A DNA stretch of 24,867 bases from Pseudomonadota bacterium (GTDB lineage: Bacteria > Pseudomonadota > Gammaproteobacteria > Burkholderiales > Gallionellaceae), in assembly GCA_021822115.1 (NCBI GenBank), contig JAJZSA010000036.1, positions 1 through 24,867 on the forward strand, given 5' to 3'. The translations under genes were made by a program, and so were the position numbers. Shown in pieces: positions 8,660-18,000 of this stretch (its first letter is position 1; each line of letters opens with the position of its first letter). The notes under the pieces were generated by a model. It did no database searches. It saw nothing but the letters and a program-made list of their open reading frames with translations, and was not told the DNA's origin.

Positions 8660-9835
8660 ATGGAATTCGAACCCTGGATGTTGCTGGTCTTCCCCTTGTT
8701 CTTCGGCATGGGCTGGCTGGCTGCGCGCGTCGATATCAAGGAGCTGCTGTCGGAATCGAGCACGGTGCCGCGTTCCTACTTCCAGGGTTTGAACTTCCTG
8801 CTCAATGAGCAACAGGATCAAGCCATCGAGGCCTTCATCGAAGTGGTGAAAGTGGACCCGCAGACGGTGGAGCTGCACTTCGCGCTGGGTAGCCTGTTCC
8901 GGCGGCGCGGCGAAGTGGATCGTGCGATCCGCATGCATCTCAACCTGGTAGAGCGCGCCGATCTGGAAGAAGGCAAGCGCCAACAGGCCTTGTTTGAATT
9001 GGCCCAGGATTACCTGAAGGCCGGCATCCTGGATCGTGCCGAGACGACTTTCCAAGGGTTGGGCGGTTCTCCTTATGAGCGCGAAGCGCTGGAATTCCTG
9101 CTTGAGATATACCAGAAGGAACAGGAGTGGCTGAAAGCCATCGATGTCGCACAGCGTTTGAATGCGCTGACTGGCAAATCGTATGGTCGCCTGGTGGCCT
9201 TCTTCTATTGCGAGCTCGCCGAACGCGAATGTGCTGCCAAGCAGGTGGATGCCGCCGTGGTGCATCTGGAGCAGGCGCTGGCTGCCGACCCGCATGGCGT
9301 ACGCGCCAGCATCAAACTGGGGGATATCGCGCTCGCGGCCGGTAACGTGGAGCGGGCGATCGACAGCTGGCGCAAGGTGGAGGCACAGGCATCGCAATAT
9401 CTGCCGTTGGTGGCCGAGCGTTTGCTGCATGTCTATCGGCAGAAGGGGGACGAGGCAGCCGGCATGGCCTTGTTGCGCGGCTATATGCAGCAATATCCTT
9501 CGCTGGATATGATGAACGTGCTGTTCCAGGCATTGCTCGATAGCGAAGGCCCGGAGGCAGCTTATCAACTGGTGCTCAACGAACTGAAACGTAATCCGAC
9601 GCTGCTTGGTCTCGACAAATTGCTGGAAGCGCAGTTGCTGAAGATGTCGGGTGAACGCCGTAACGATGTGGAGCTGGTCAAGTCGCTCATCCACAATCGC
9701 ACGCGTGGCTTGGCGATGTATCGTTGCAACCATTGCGGTTTCAAGGCGCGCAACTTCTATTGGCATTGCCCGGCTTGTCACAGCTGGGAGAGTTATTCAC
9801 CCAAACGCAGCGAAGAGAACGGATTGATGGCATGA
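8660..9835 (+). CDS. lapB: Lipopolysaccharide assembly protein B (LapB/YciM), TPR protein
   Basis: The 391-aa protein matches LapB in length (389 aa in E. coli) and plan. An N-terminal membrane anchor (about residues 6-22) is followed by [11 protein letters not shown] and a [20 protein letters not shown] block that opens a long series of TPR helices. Near the C-terminus is a rubredoxin-like metal-binding unit with two CxxC pairs (YRCNHCGF and CPACHSWES). LapB is an essential inner membrane scaffold that promotes FtsH degradation of LpxC and coordinates LPS assembly. It lies 11 bases after lapA, and its stop overlaps the pyrF start (ATGA). Confidence 0.95.
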   Translation: MEFEPWMLLVFPLFFGMGWLAARVDIKELLSESSTVPRSYFQGLNFLLNEQQDQAIEAFIEVVKVDPQTVELHFALGSLFRRRGEVDRAIRMHLNLVERADLEEGKRQQALFELAQDYLKAGILDRAETTFQGLGGSPYEREALEFLLEIYQKEQEWLKAIDVAQRLNALTGKSYGRLVAFFYCELAERECAAKQVDAAVVHLEQALAADPHGVRASIKLGDIALAAGNVERAIDSWRKVEAQASQYLPLVAERLLHVYRQKGDEAAGMALLRGYMQQYPSLDMMNVLFQALLDSEGPEAAYQLVLNELKRNPTLLGLDKLLEAQLLKMSGERRNDVELVKSLIHNRTRGLAMYRCNHCGFKARNFYWHCPACHSWESYSPKRSEENGLMA

Positions 9836-10539
9836 CCCAGGCAGACCCCAAGATCATCGTCGCCCTCGATTATCCGCAGGCCGCACCGGCGCTGGCGCTG
9901 GCCGAACGGCTGGAACCGGGCATGTGTCGTCTCAAGGTAGGCAAGGAATTGTTCACCGCGGCCGGGCCGCAACTGGTGGAGTCCTTGCAGCAGCGTGGCT
10001 TCGAAGTGTTCCTCGATCTCAAGTTCCACGACATCCCCAATACCACGGCACAAGCTTGCAAGGCCGCGGCGTCGCTGGGCGTGTGGATGGTGAACGTGCA
10101 TGCACTGGGTGGGCGGCGCATGATGGAAACGGCGCGCGAGGCATTGGCCAATCTGGCGCGACGCCCGAAACTGATCGCCGTCACCGTGCTGACCAGCATG
10201 GCGCAGGCAGATCTGCAAGGCATCGGCATCGAGGCGACGCCGGCACAGATGGTGACGCGCTTGGCGGCGCTGGCGCAGGACAGCGGATTGGACGGCGTAG
10301 TGTGTTCGGCGCAGGAGGCATCGTTGTTGCGTGAGCAGCGCGGCCGCGACTTCCTGCTGGTGACGCCAGGTATCCGGCCGGCCGATGCGGCGGCTGACGA
10401 CCAATCACGCATCATGACGCCGCGTGCGGCATTGCTTGCTGGTTCCAGCTATCTCGTGATCGGCAGGCCGATCACGCAAGCCGCCGATCCGCTTGCCGCA
10501 TTGCAGGCGATCATTAAAGAAACAGGAGAGTTGTCATGA
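9832..10539 (+). CDS. pyrF: Orotidine 5'-phosphate decarboxylase
   Basis: PyrF decarboxylates OMP to UMP, the last step of de novo pyrimidine synthesis. The ATG in the four-base overlap with lapB gives 235 aa, normal for the type I enzyme. Motifs are IVALDYPQ near the start, [12 protein letters not shown], the catalytic [10 protein letters not shown] with the Asp-Lys-Asp array, VVCSAQE, and the phosphate-binding VTPGIRP and YLVIGRPIT near the end. A longer frame from 9724 runs back through the lapB rubredoxin segment and is not used. The lapB-pyrF order is the same as in E. coli. The stop overlaps the next gene by four bases. Confidence 0.97.
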   Translation: MTQADPKIIVALDYPQAAPALALAERLEPGMCRLKVGKELFTAAGPQLVESLQQRGFEVFLDLKFHDIPNTTAQACKAAASLGVWMVNVHALGGRRMMETAREALANLARRPKLIAVTVLTSMAQADLQGIGIEATPAQMVTRLAALAQDSGLDGVVCSAQEASLLREQRGRDFLLVTPGIRPADAAADDQSRIMTPRAALLAGSSYLVIGRPITQAADPLAALQAIIKETGELS

Positions 10540-11474
10540 AGCTGCCCTCGTTCGAGCAAGCGCGGGTGTTGGTCGTCGGCGATGTGATGCTGGATCGTTA
10601 CTGGTTCGGCGATGTCAGCCGTATTTCGCCGGAAGCGCCGGTGCCGGTGCTGAAGGTGAGCAAGGTCGAAGAGCGTCCCGGTGGTGCGGCCAATGTGGCG
10701 CGCAACATCGCGGAACTGGGCGCGCAATGCACGCTGCTGTCCGTGGTCGGCGCCGACGAGGCGGGTGATTGCCTGCAACGCCTGCTGACCGCACAAGGGC
10801 GCGTGGAGGCGTTGCTGCAACGTGACGAAAGCATCTCCACCATCGTCAAGCTGCGCGCCGTGGCGCGCCAGCAACAGTTGTTGCGCATCGATTTCGAGAC
10901 GCAACCCAGCCATGAGGTGCTGCAGGCCAAGCTGGCGGACTTCCGCCGCAAGTTGCCGGAGTGCGATGTGGTGTTGTTGTCTGATTACGGCAAGGGCGGT
11001 CTGACGCATATCGCAGAAATGATCCGCTTGGCCCGAGCGGTGGGCAAACCGGTGCTGGTCGATCCCAAGGGGGATGATTATGAACGTTATCGCGGCGCGA
11101 CCCTGCTCACGCCGAACCGTAGCGAGTTCCGCGATGTAGCCGGCGGCTGGAAGGATGAAGCGGAACTGGAAGCCAAGGCGCAGAAGTTGCGCGGCGCACT
11201 CGGGTTGGAGGCTTTGCTGGTGACGCGCAGCGAAGAAGGGATGTCGTTGTTCCGCGATGGCGACGCCTTACACGAACCGACGCGCGCGCGCGAGGTTTAT
11301 GACGTGAGCGGTGCCGGCGATACCGTGATTGCTACACTGGCGGTGATGCTGGCCAGTGGTGCGGACATGGTGGAGGCAGTGCGCATCGCCAATCGTGCAG
11401 CCGGCGTAGTGGTCGGCAAGCTGGGGACGGCGGTGGTGAGCCGGGAAGAGATCGTTGAGGATATGAAGAGCTAG
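10536..11474 (+). CDS. rfaE1: D-glycero-beta-D-manno-heptose-7-phosphate kinase (kinase-only HldE)
   Basis: This 312-aa PfkB-family sugar kinase matches the N-terminal half of E. coli HldE, phosphorylating heptose 7-phosphate at C1 on the way to ADP-heptose for LPS core. Motifs are [24 protein letters not shown], the first PfkB signature [18 protein letters not shown] and the second [14 protein letters not shown] with the catalytic Asp. The adenylyltransferase half of HldE is absent, so a separate rfaE2/hldC gene should exist elsewhere. Split kinase and adenylyltransferase genes are common in betaproteobacteria. It overlaps pyrF by four bases, and hldD, a later step of the same pathway, follows after 83 bases. 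Confidence 0.94.
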   Translation: MKLPSFEQARVLVVGDVMLDRYWFGDVSRISPEAPVPVLKVSKVEERPGGAANVARNIAELGAQCTLLSVVGADEAGDCLQRLLTAQGRVEALLQRDESISTIVKLRAVARQQQLLRIDFETQPSHEVLQAKLADFRRKLPECDVVLLSDYGKGGLTHIAEMIRLARAVGKPVLVDPKGDDYERYRGATLLTPNRSEFRDVAGGWKDEAELEAKAQKLRGALGLEALLVTRSEEGMSLFRDGDALHEPTRAREVYDVSGAGDTVIATLAVMLASGADMVEAVRIANRAAGVVVGKLGTAVVSREEIVEDMKS

Positions 11475-11557
11475 GATGCAGGACGCTGGATAGGGGATAG
11501 GGCCGTGCGGGTCGTTCCCTTTATCCTGAATCGAGTATCCGGAAATCTGGAGGAAGC

Positions 11558-12556
11558 ATGTATTACGTAGTGACTGGCGCAGCAGGTTTCATCGGTTCCA
11601 ATCTGGTCAAGGCGCTGAATGAGCGCGGTGCGACCAACATCATCGCGGTCGACAACATGAGCAAGGCGGACAAGTTCCGCAACCTGGTGGACTGCGAGAT
11701 CGCTGATTACCTGGATAAGGAAGAATTCCTGGCCCGTCTGATGAGCGGCGATTTCGATGGCGAGTTGGCGGCCGTGCTGCACGAGGGGGCATGTTCCGAC
11801 ACCATGGAAACTGATGGCCGCTACATGATGGAGAACAACTACCGTTACACGCTGGAGATGTTCAATCATTGCCAGAACGAGGAAGTGCCGTTCCTGTATG
11901 CCTCTTCCGCATCGGTGTATGGCGGTGGCGGTACGTTCAAGGAGAGCCGGGAATATGAGTCCCCGCTCAACGTCTATGCCTACTCCAAGTTCCTGTTCGA
12001 TCAGGTGGTGCGCCGTCGCTGGTCGGAGCGCACTGCGCAAGTGGTCGGCTTCCGCTACTTTAACGTCTACGGTCAGCGCGAGCAGCACAAGGGACGCATG
12101 GCTTCGGTAGCGTTCCATTTCTTCAACCAGTACCGAGCCGAAGGCTATGTGAAATTGTTCGAGGGTTGCGACGGTTATGCCAACGGCGGCCAGTTGCGCG
12201 ATTTCGTGTCGGTGGAAGATGTGGTGAAGGTCAATATGCACTTCCTGGAGCATCCCGAGAAATCCGGCATCTTCAACCTGGGTACCGGCCGTGCGCAGAG
12301 TTTCAACGACGTGGCGGTGGCTACGGTGAATACGCTGCGTGCAGCCAAAGGCGAAGCGGCGCTGACTCTTGAACAGATGCAGCAACAGCAGATCATCCGT
12401 TACATCGCTTTCCCCGATGCGTTGCGTGGCAAGTACCAGAGCTATACGCAGGCGGACATGGGCGCGATGCGCGCGGTCGGCTATGACGCGCCGTTCCTGA
12501 CTGTGGAGCAAGGCACGGCGAACTATGTGAACCATCTGCTGGCGCAAGCCGGCTAG
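11558..12556 (+). CDS. hldD: ADP-L-glycero-D-manno-heptose 6-epimerase
   Basis: HldD (RfaD) is an extended short-chain dehydrogenase that turns ADP-D,D-heptose into ADP-L,D-heptose, the LPS core precursor. The 332-aa product has the Rossmann motif [16 protein letters not shown] at the N-terminus, the family-specific [22 protein letters not shown], the catalytic [10 protein letters not shown] (Tyr-x3-Lys) and [21 protein letters not shown] strong GGAGG lies before the ATG. It shares its pathway with rfaE1 upstream. The gap between them contains an imperfect hairpin (GGATAGGGG... with ...TTCCCTTTATCC) of uncertain meaning. Confidence 0.97.
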   Translation: MYYVVTGAAGFIGSNLVKALNERGATNIIAVDNMSKADKFRNLVDCEIADYLDKEEFLARLMSGDFDGELAAVLHEGACSDTMETDGRYMMENNYRYTLEMFNHCQNEEVPFLYASSASVYGGGGTFKESREYESPLNVYAYSKFLFDQVVRRRWSERTAQVVGFRYFNVYGQREQHKGRMASVAFHFFNQYRAEGYVKLFEGCDGYANGGQLRDFVSVEDVVKVNMHFLEHPEKSGIFNLGTGRAQSFNDVAVATVNTLRAAKGEAALTLEQMQQQQIIRYIAFPDALRGKYQSYTQADMGAMRAVGYDAPFLTVEQGTANYVNHLLAQAG

Positions 12557-12618
12557 GCAGGATAAAGGGGGGGATAACCCGCGACCGTTGTCGCTTAACT
12601 TCGTAAAGGAGAATAGTG

Positions 12619-12885
12619 ATGAAGAAGTTGTTGCTAGCCCTGAATGTGCTGTTGTTCTCAGGTTCGGTCTTCGCCGCCGTGGATATCAATACGGCGAGCA
12701 AGGCGGAGTTGCAGGCGGTGAAGGGGATAGGCGCCGCGAAAGCGGAAGCCATCGTCAGTTACCGAACGCAACACGGAAACTTCAAGAGTGTCGATGAACT
12801 GTCCAAGGTCAAAGGGTTCGGCAAGAAGACGGTCGAGCACCTGCGCACCGAACTGACGGTGGCACCGACCGAAGCCAAACACTGA
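12619..12885 (+). CDS. comEA: ComEA-like helix-hairpin-helix DNA-binding protein, secreted
   Basis: This 88-aa protein has a Sec signal peptide (MKKLLLALNVLLFSGSVFA, cleaved after VFA) and then one helix-hairpin-helix domain beginning VDINTASKAELQAVKGIGAAKA and ending KGFGKKTVEHLRTEL. This is the short Gram-negative ComEA form that binds incoming DNA in the periplasm during natural transformation. AAAGGAG lies upstream. GTG at 12616 is a possible start, but ATG at 12619 has better spacing (seven bases). No other competence genes are in the window, so a role in DNA uptake is inferred from the family. A strong terminator follows. Confidence 0.88.
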   Translation: MKKLLLALNVLLFSGSVFAAVDINTASKAELQAVKGIGAAKAEAIVSYRTQHGNFKSVDELSKVKGFGKKTVEHLRTELTVAPTEAKH

Positions 12886-12905
12886 GTCTCTTCAGATGTA
12901 AAAGG

Positions 12906-12940
12906 ATCCGCCCGATGATGAGTCGGGCGGATTTTCATTT
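12906..12940 (+). terminator. Intrinsic terminator after comEA
   Basis: ATCCGCCCGA at 12906-12915 pairs perfectly with TCGGGCGGAT at 12923-12932 around a seven-base loop, followed by TTTCATTT. It should end the lapA-comEA transcript. Confidence 0.9.
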
Positions 12941-12976
12941 ATAGCCATTTGGCATAATGAAATTCGTAAATATGAT

Positions 12977-13005
12977 TTATTGGAATGAGTTGCGTTGCCT
13001 ATAAT
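12977..13005 (+). promoter_or_regulatory. Candidate cysK promoter
   Basis: A consensus -10 box TATAAT lies at 13000-13005, 36 bases before the cysK start and after the comEA terminator. The element 17 bases upstream (TTATTG, 12977-12982) is a poor -35, so activation by a regulator such as CysB is possible. That is inference; no operator was identified. Confidence 0.4.
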
Positions 13006-13041
13006 GCAGCCATCGTATCCATCACGTTCGAGGAGCATCTG

Positions 13042-14016
13042 ATGTCACAGTCGTTCGCAGACAATTCCCTTTCCGTCGGCAATACGCCGCTGGTCAAATT
13101 GAATCGCATCGCTGAAGGTTTGCAGGCGACCATCCTGGCCAAGGTGGAAGGGCGCAACCCGGCGTATTCGGTAAAGGATCGCATCGGTGTCGCGTTGATC
13201 GACGATGCGGAGAAGAAAGGGCTGCTTGGACCGGGCAAGGAACTGGTCGAGCCGACCAGTGGCAACACGGGGATCGCGCTGGCTTTCGTGGCGGCAGCGC
13301 GTGGTATCCCGTTGACCTTGACCATGCCGGAGACCATGAGTGTGGAGCGGCGCAAGTTGCTGGTCGCCTTTGGCGCGAAGCTGGTGTTGACCGAAGGTGC
13401 GAAAGGCATGAGCGGTGCGGTGGCTAAGGCCAAGGAGATCGCCGCATCGGATCCGAAATATGTGCTGTTGCAACAGTTCGAGAATCCGGCCAACTCAGCT
13501 ATCCATGAAGCGACTACGGGGCCCGAGATCTGGGCTGCGACGAGGGGGCAAGTGGATGTGTTCGTGGCCGGGGTGGGTACCGGCGGCACCATCACCGGGG
13601 TGACGCGTTACCTGAAAAAGACGCAAGGCAAGGCTGTCACCTCGGTGGCAGTGGAGCCGGCGGCCAGTCCCATCCTGACGCAGAAACGTGCCGGGCAGGA
13701 GCTGAAGCCGGCGCCGCATAAGATCCAGGGCATCGGTGCAGGTTTCGTTCCCGGCGTGCTCGATCTGACGCTGGTGGATGAGATCGAGACGGTGAGTAAT
13801 GAGGATGCGGTGGAATATGCACGGCGGCTGGCGCGTGAGGAAGGCATCCTTTCCGGCATCTCCAGCGGGGCTGCCGTCGCAGCGGCGGTGCGTCAGGCTG
13901 AACGTTCGGAGAACGCCGGTAAGACCATCGTCGTGGTGCTGCCCGATTCGGGTGAACGCTATCTGAGCTCGGTGCTGTTCGAGGGCATGTTCGACGCTAG
14001 CGGTATCGCGCTCTGA
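13042..14016 (+). CDS. cysK: Cysteine synthase A (O-acetylserine sulfhydrylase)
   Basis: This 324-aa fold-type II PLP enzyme makes cysteine from O-acetylserine and sulfide. Motifs are [10 protein letters not shown], the PLP lysine in [11 protein letters not shown], the substrate loop [11 protein letters not shown], the phosphate-binding [11 protein letters not shown], and [11 protein letters not shown]. The [19 protein letters not shown] segment and length favour CysK over CysM. The frame is open back to 12985, but ATG at 13042 has a GAGGAG seven bases upstream and fits family N-termini. A terminator lies between it and cysM, so the two paralogues can be expressed separately. Confidence 0.95.
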   Translation: MSQSFADNSLSVGNTPLVKLNRIAEGLQATILAKVEGRNPAYSVKDRIGVALIDDAEKKGLLGPGKELVEPTSGNTGIALAFVAAARGIPLTLTMPETMSVERRKLLVAFGAKLVLTEGAKGMSGAVAKAKEIAASDPKYVLLQQFENPANSAIHEATTGPEIWAATRGQVDVFVAGVGTGGTITGVTRYLKKTQGKAVTSVAVEPAASPILTQKRAGQELKPAPHKIQGIGAGFVPGVLDLTLVDEIETVSNEDAVEYARRLAREEGILSGISSGAAVAAAVRQAERSENAGKTIVVVLPDSGERYLSSVLFEGMFDASGIAL

Positions 14017-14034
14017 CAGATACGCTGCAAAAGC

Positions 14035-14071
14035 AAACGCCGGCATTTATCATGCTGGCGTTTTCTATTTT
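14035..14071 (+). terminator. Intrinsic terminator between cysK and cysM
   Basis: AAACGCCGGCAT at 14035-14046 pairs with ATGCTGGCGTTT at 14052-14063 (one G-T pair) around a five-base loop, followed by TCTATTTT. The T-rich end stops only about a dozen bases before the cysM start, so it also occupies most of the cysM leader. Confidence 0.85.
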
Positions 14072-14082
14072 CGGGGATGGGC

Positions 14083-14970
14083 ATGTACAAGACTCTCGAT
14101 GACTACGTCGGCAACACGCCGTTGGTTCGCCTCAAGCGCATTCCCGGCGAAACGTCCAACATCATCCTGGCCAAGCTGGAAGGCAACAACCCAGCCGGTT
14201 CGGTGAAGGATAGACCTGCACTTTCGATGATCCGTCATGCCGAGGCGCGCGGACAGATCAAGCCCGGCGATACCCTGATCGAGGCTACCAGCGGTAATAC
14301 CGGCATCGCACTGGCGATGGCCGCCGCGATGCGTGGCTACAAAATGATCCTGGTGATGCCGGAGAACCAGAGTGTGGAGCGGCGTCAGACCATGCGCGCG
14401 TTCGGTGCGGAACTGGTGCTGACACCCAAGGCTGGTAGCATGGAACTCGCACGCGATACGGCGGAGAAGATGCGCGATGAAGGCCGCGGCATCATCCTCG
14501 ATCAGTTCGCCAATCCGGACAATCCGCTTGCCCATTATGCAGGTACTGCGCCGGAGATATGGCGCGACACCGAAGGGCGTATCACGCACTTCGTCAGCAG
14601 CATGGGCACCACCGGCACCATCATGGGCAATTCACGTTTCTTCAAGGAGAAGAACCCATCCATCCAGGTGATCGGCGTGCAGCCGGAAGAGGGTGCGCAG
14701 ATCCCCGGCATCCGCAAATGGCCGCAGGAATATTTGCCAAAGATTTACAACGGCAAGAACGTGGATCGTCTGGAATATGTGGGCCAGCAAGATGCGGAAG
14801 AGATGACGCGCCGCCTCGCGCGCGAGGAAGGCATCTTCTGCGGTATCTCGTCGGGCGGCGCATTGACGGCAGCTTTGCGCATCTCGCAGCAGGTGCAGGA
14901 TGCCACCATCGTTTTCATCGTCTGTGATCGCGGTGATCGCTATCTTTCTACGGGGGTGTTTCCGGTCTGA
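14083..14970 (+). CDS. cysM: Cysteine synthase B
   Basis: The 295-aa product is a second cysteine synthase. It has YVGNTPLVRLKRIPG, the PLP lysine in [39 protein letters not shown] and GISSGGALTAAL. The residues RPAL after the lysine and the PEEGAQIPGIRKWP segment are CysM-like. CysM accepts thiosulfate or bulkier sulfur donors as well as sulfide. ATG at 14083 has GGGG six bases upstream and gives an N-terminus of normal length. ATG at 14077 is an in-frame alternative. It sits directly behind the cysK terminator, with no room for an ordinary separate promoter apart from the cysK end. Confidence 0.94.
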   Translation: MYKTLDDYVGNTPLVRLKRIPGETSNIILAKLEGNNPAGSVKDRPALSMIRHAEARGQIKPGDTLIEATSGNTGIALAMAAAMRGYKMILVMPENQSVERRQTMRAFGAELVLTPKAGSMELARDTAEKMRDEGRGIILDQFANPDNPLAHYAGTAPEIWRDTEGRITHFVSSMGTTGTIMGNSRFFKEKNPSIQVIGVQPEEGAQIPGIRKWPQEYLPKIYNGKNVDRLEYVGQQDAEEMTRRLAREEGIFCGISSGGALTAALRISQQVQDATIVFIVCDRGDRYLSTGVFPV

Positions 14971-15041
14971 ATTGGGTGCGCTTGCTAGCACAAGCTCTCT
15001 GCCATGCAAAGCACAAAAAATATATAGACCATCGAACCGCT

Positions 15042-15069
15042 TTGTCATCATGGTTTTCGGCGTTACTAT
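15042..15069 (+). promoter_or_regulatory. Candidate promoter for the lipoprotein-protease cassette
   Basis: TTGTCA at 15042-15047 and TACTAT at 15064-15069 are 16 bases apart and lie 40 bases before the lipoprotein start. The -35 matches at five of six positions and the -10 at four. A weak hairpin GCTTG/CAAGC at 14980-14995 after cysM might separate the units, but it has no clean T-tract. Confidence 0.35.
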
Positions 15070-15108
15070 CCAGCGCATATTCAACTTCGAATCAGATGGT
15101 GCGTCGTC

Positions 15109-15483
15109 ATGGCTTGGAAAGTCTTCATTTTTCCTGTTGTTTGTTCGTTGTCATTATTGAGTGCTTGCTCAACCTCTAATTCAGCCCCCGCATCGATTGA
15201 AAAAAATCCTCCAGTGATGGCTAAGGCACACCAGGCGCCTATTCGGGTCATTTTCTATTTTCAGCGGAATGCAGTTGCCAGCCCGGAGTTGAATCAAGTT
15301 CTCACCTCGGCTTGTCAGTGCCAGCCGATATTTTTCCGTCCTTATATGGGCAATGCACTGATCTATGAGATCGCTTTGCCAGAGGGATATTCCTTTGCGG
15401 CCTTCGAGCAGGCATTCCTGGCGCGGGCTGAAGCGCTGGGCATCACGGCATTGGAGCTCGATGCGGTGATGCAAACACAGTAA
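15109..15483 (+). CDS. Small lipoprotein with a C-terminal half resembling a subtilase (I9-type) propeptide
   Basis: The 124-aa product has a lipoprotein signal: a hydrophobic stretch (residues 5-17) ending in lipobox LSAC with Cys20. After a low-complexity linker (about 21-40) comes a compact domain starting PIRVIFYF and ending EALGITALELDAVMQTQ. The subtilase encoded 99 bases downstream has a propeptide that starts DRLIVKY and ends RALPNIEYVEEDAIMTAQ. Strand order, the glycine before the third strand and the last 16 residues can be aligned by eye (shared A, L, I, E, D, A, M, Q). This suggests a free I9-like inhibitor or folding helper for that protease, but identity is low and the link is inferred. 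No clear Shine-Dalgarno sequence is seen. Otherwise it is a hypothetical lipoprotein. Confidence 0.7.
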   Translation: MAWKVFIFPVVCSLSLLSACSTSNSAPASIEKNPPVMAKAHQAPIRVIFYFQRNAVASPELNQVLTSACQCQPIFFRPYMGNALIYEIALPEGYSFAAFEQAFLARAEALGITALELDAVMQTQ

Positions 15484-15582
15484 CGCTCGGCAGTATTCGC
15501 AAGCAGGATTTTCGTATCGGGGGGAAGTGCTGGACTGCAATCAAGTCCGGTTGTTCGTGGCATTTGTTGAAAGGAATAGTTC

Positions 15583-18000
15583 ATGAAGCGAAATAGCCAT
15601 ATCGGCATGATCTTCGGGGTTGTATCCGCATTGTCATGTATGCCAGTCGCGATGGCGGCTCCGGCCGATCGTACGGCATATGTGGCGCCGCCTGTCGTGC
15701 AGAGAGTCAGCGATCGCCTGATCGTGAAATACAAGGCGAACAAATTGCCGCGTGGATTGAGTGTGGCAGAGATCAATGCGCAGCTGAGTCAACCGCTATC
15801 GGTACAGACTATGGGGCAGCTGCAAGCCGCTGCGGGGGTGGCGCTGAGCGAACAGCGCGCCCCGATCGGTGGTGCCCACGTACTGACGCTCGCCAGCCAG
15901 CCTACTCGGCAAACCCTCGACAGTGCAATTGCAGCAATCCGCGCTTTGCCTAATATCGAGTATGTCGAGGAAGATGCCATCATGACTGCGCAGGCAGTGC
16001 CGAACGATTCTTTCTATTCCAGTGTACTCAGCGGGGGGGTGACCTATCCAGGATTGTGGGGATTGTGGCCGGCATCTGCGGTCACCTCTCCGGCACCGGG
16101 CGGTACTGGAAGTTATGGCGCGGATTTTGAAACGGCGTGGAATACTTCCACGGGAACCGGCGTAGTGGTTGCTGTTGTAGATACGGGTATTACGCCCAAT
16201 ACGGATATTGTCGGAACGGGAGCTACGGTTGCGGCGGGTGCTGGGAGCAATCTGGTTTCTGTAGGGTATGACTTCATTACAGATTGTCGTACGCGAGCAT
16301 CCTGTGCTGCAACTACGGCTAGTTTGAGTGCATATGTCGCACCATCTGCGAATGCGACAGACTTGGGGAGTTGGATCTCGGCACAGGATAAGATTGATAA
16401 TCCAGCGTGGGCAGCATTAACCGTACAAAACAGTTCTTGGCACGGCACTCATGTGGCCGGCACTATCGCGGGGATCGGAAATAATGCTGCGGGGGTAATC
16501 GGCGGGGCATATGGCGCCAAGATATTGCCAGTTCGAGTTTTGGGAAAGGGAGGGGGGACTACATCTGATATCGCTGAAGCCATTTTGTGGGCCGCGGGGA
16601 AACATACGACAATTTCCAATCCCAATCCGGCGAAGGTGATCAATCTGAGTCTCGGTGGTACGGCGACTTCTTGTAGTGCTACTTTTCAGAATGCGATCAA
16701 TCAAGCAGTAGCAGCAGGAGCGGTAGTGGTGGTGGCAGCAGGTAATAGCAATACAGATGCTGCCAATGCTACACCGGCAAATTGCCAGAATGTGATTTCT
16801 GTTGCCGCCATCGGTCGTGATGGAAGCCGTGCGTCGTATAGCAATTACAGTTCCCCTGCGAGCAACACCACAAATCCCGTCAATGTTACTTTGGCGGCAC
16901 AGGGAGCTGATCAGGTATTGGCTGCCACGTATGACCCCGGGATTTTGTCGACGTTGAATTCCGGTACGACTACCCCGGTGTTATCTGGCGGCACGTTATA
17001 TTCATACAAGCAAGGCACCAGTATGGCCACCCCGCATGTGTCAGCCGCTGCCGCACTGTTGTTGGCGAAGAACTCTGCCTTGACGCCTGCTCAGGTAAAA
17101 ACAATTTTGTCAGCCACATCGTCGTTGACTGCATTTCCATCCTTCAGTGCACCGAGTTACGCATTATTCGATTGCGCCACTAATAAGAATTGCGGTGCCG
17201 GGATATTGAATGCCAAGCTGGCCTTGCAGAATAGCTCTCCCACTGTGTCGGCTCAGGCATCAAGCGATTTTGGTGCGGTATTCATCAATGGCACCGTCAA
17301 CCAGACTTTGACGTTGAGCAACACGTGGCTTTTGAGTGCGCAGGCGGGTACTGCTACGGTGACGGGGACTCATGCGTCGATGTTCAGCATTGGGACGGAC
17401 AATTGCTCGAATGCTGCGATTGCTTCCAATGGTACATGTCAGTTGACTGTGCGCTACACGCCGACAACTTCCGGGGTGCATACCGCTACGTTGTCGGTAC
17501 CGATCACTGGTGCAGCTTCGCCGGTTCTGGTGAGTTTGAATGGTACTTCACTGGTGCAATTGACGACCTCGGATACGAATGCAGGAACGATGACAGTCGG
17601 CAAGTCGGCAACCGTTACCGTGAGCTATACCAACAGTAATGTGGCTTCTGTCAATACCGGAGCGATCAGTTTGTCGCAACCTTCCATCATGGCGGTCTCG
17701 AACGACAATTGCAGTAATGCTACGTTGGCGGCGGGAGCAAATTGTTCTGCGACTGTGACAGTGTCACCTTCAAGTGCGGGGGCGTTCAGTGGAACGGCTT
17801 CGTTGTCGTTGTCTGTTGGTGGAACGCCTGCAGTGGCGACTATTTCGGGGACGGCAGTTGCGCCGGCCAGTTCTGGCGGCGGCGGCTGTTCCATCATGAC
17901 GGTGGGCGCCGATCCCGATTTTTCGATATTGCTGGCAGTGTTGGCTTTGCTGGGATATGGGCTGACTCGTAGATTCAGTGGTGCGCGTAAGCAAGATTGA
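15583..18000 (+). CDS. Secreted S8 (subtilisin-like) serine protease with I9 propeptide, two Ig-like repeats and C-terminal sorting tail
   Basis: The 805-aa protein has a Sec signal (residues 1-26, cleaved after AMA) and an I9-type propeptide (about 44-137). The peptidase S8 domain (about 180-545) carries catalytic Asp200 in VVDTGI, His287 in HGTHVAGT, oxyanion Asn388 in AAGNSN and Ser480 in GTSMATPHV. Two Ig-like repeats of the ASPM/HYDIN kind (about 553-655 and 658-758) each carry an NCSNA...C cysteine pair. The tail is SSGGGGCS (Cys769), a hydrophobic helix (about 780-795) and an RR-rich end. That tail resembles MYXO-CTERM/JDVT-CTERM sorting signals cut by CPBP proteases, and such a protease gene overlaps the 3' end by 23 bases. 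Codon use is visibly more relaxed and AT-richer than in the flanking operons. GAAAGGA precedes the ATG. Confidence 0.93.
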   Translation: MKRNSHIGMIFGVVSALSCMPVAMAAPADRTAYVAPPVVQRVSDRLIVKYKANKLPRGLSVAEINAQLSQPLSVQTMGQLQAAAGVALSEQRAPIGGAHVLTLASQPTRQTLDSAIAAIRALPNIEYVEEDAIMTAQAVPNDSFYSSVLSGGVTYPGLWGLWPASAVTSPAPGGTGSYGADFETAWNTSTGTGVVVAVVDTGITPNTDIVGTGATVAAGAGSNLVSVGYDFITDCRTRASCAATTASLSAYVAPSANATDLGSWISAQDKIDNPAWAALTVQNSSWHGTHVAGTIAGIGNNAAGVIGGAYGAKILPVRVLGKGGGTTSDIAEAILWAAGKHTTISNPNPAKVINLSLGGTATSCSATFQNAINQAVAAGAVVVVAAGNSNTDAANATPANCQNVISVAAIGRDGSRASYSNYSSPASNTTNPVNVTLAAQGADQVLAATYDPGILSTLNSGTTTPVLSGGTLYSYKQGTSMATPHVSAAAALLLAKNSALTPAQVKTILSATSSLTAFPSFSAPSYALFDCATNKNCGAGILNAKLALQNSSPTVSAQASSDFGAVFINGTVNQTLTLSNTWLLSAQAGTATVTGTHASMFSIGTDNCSNAAIASNGTCQLTVRYTPTTSGVHTATLSVPITGAASPVLVSLNGTSLVQLTTSDTNAGTMTVGKSATVTVSYTNSNVASVNTGAISLSQPSIMAVSNDNCSNATLAAGANCSATVTVSPSSAGAFSGTASLSLSVGGTPAVATISGTAVAPASSGGGGCSIMTVGADPDFSILLAVLALLGYGLTRRFSGARKQD

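Noticed and set aside
14980..14995. GCTTG/CAAGC hairpin after cysM
   Set aside because: Five-base stem with no T-run; too weak to call a terminator.
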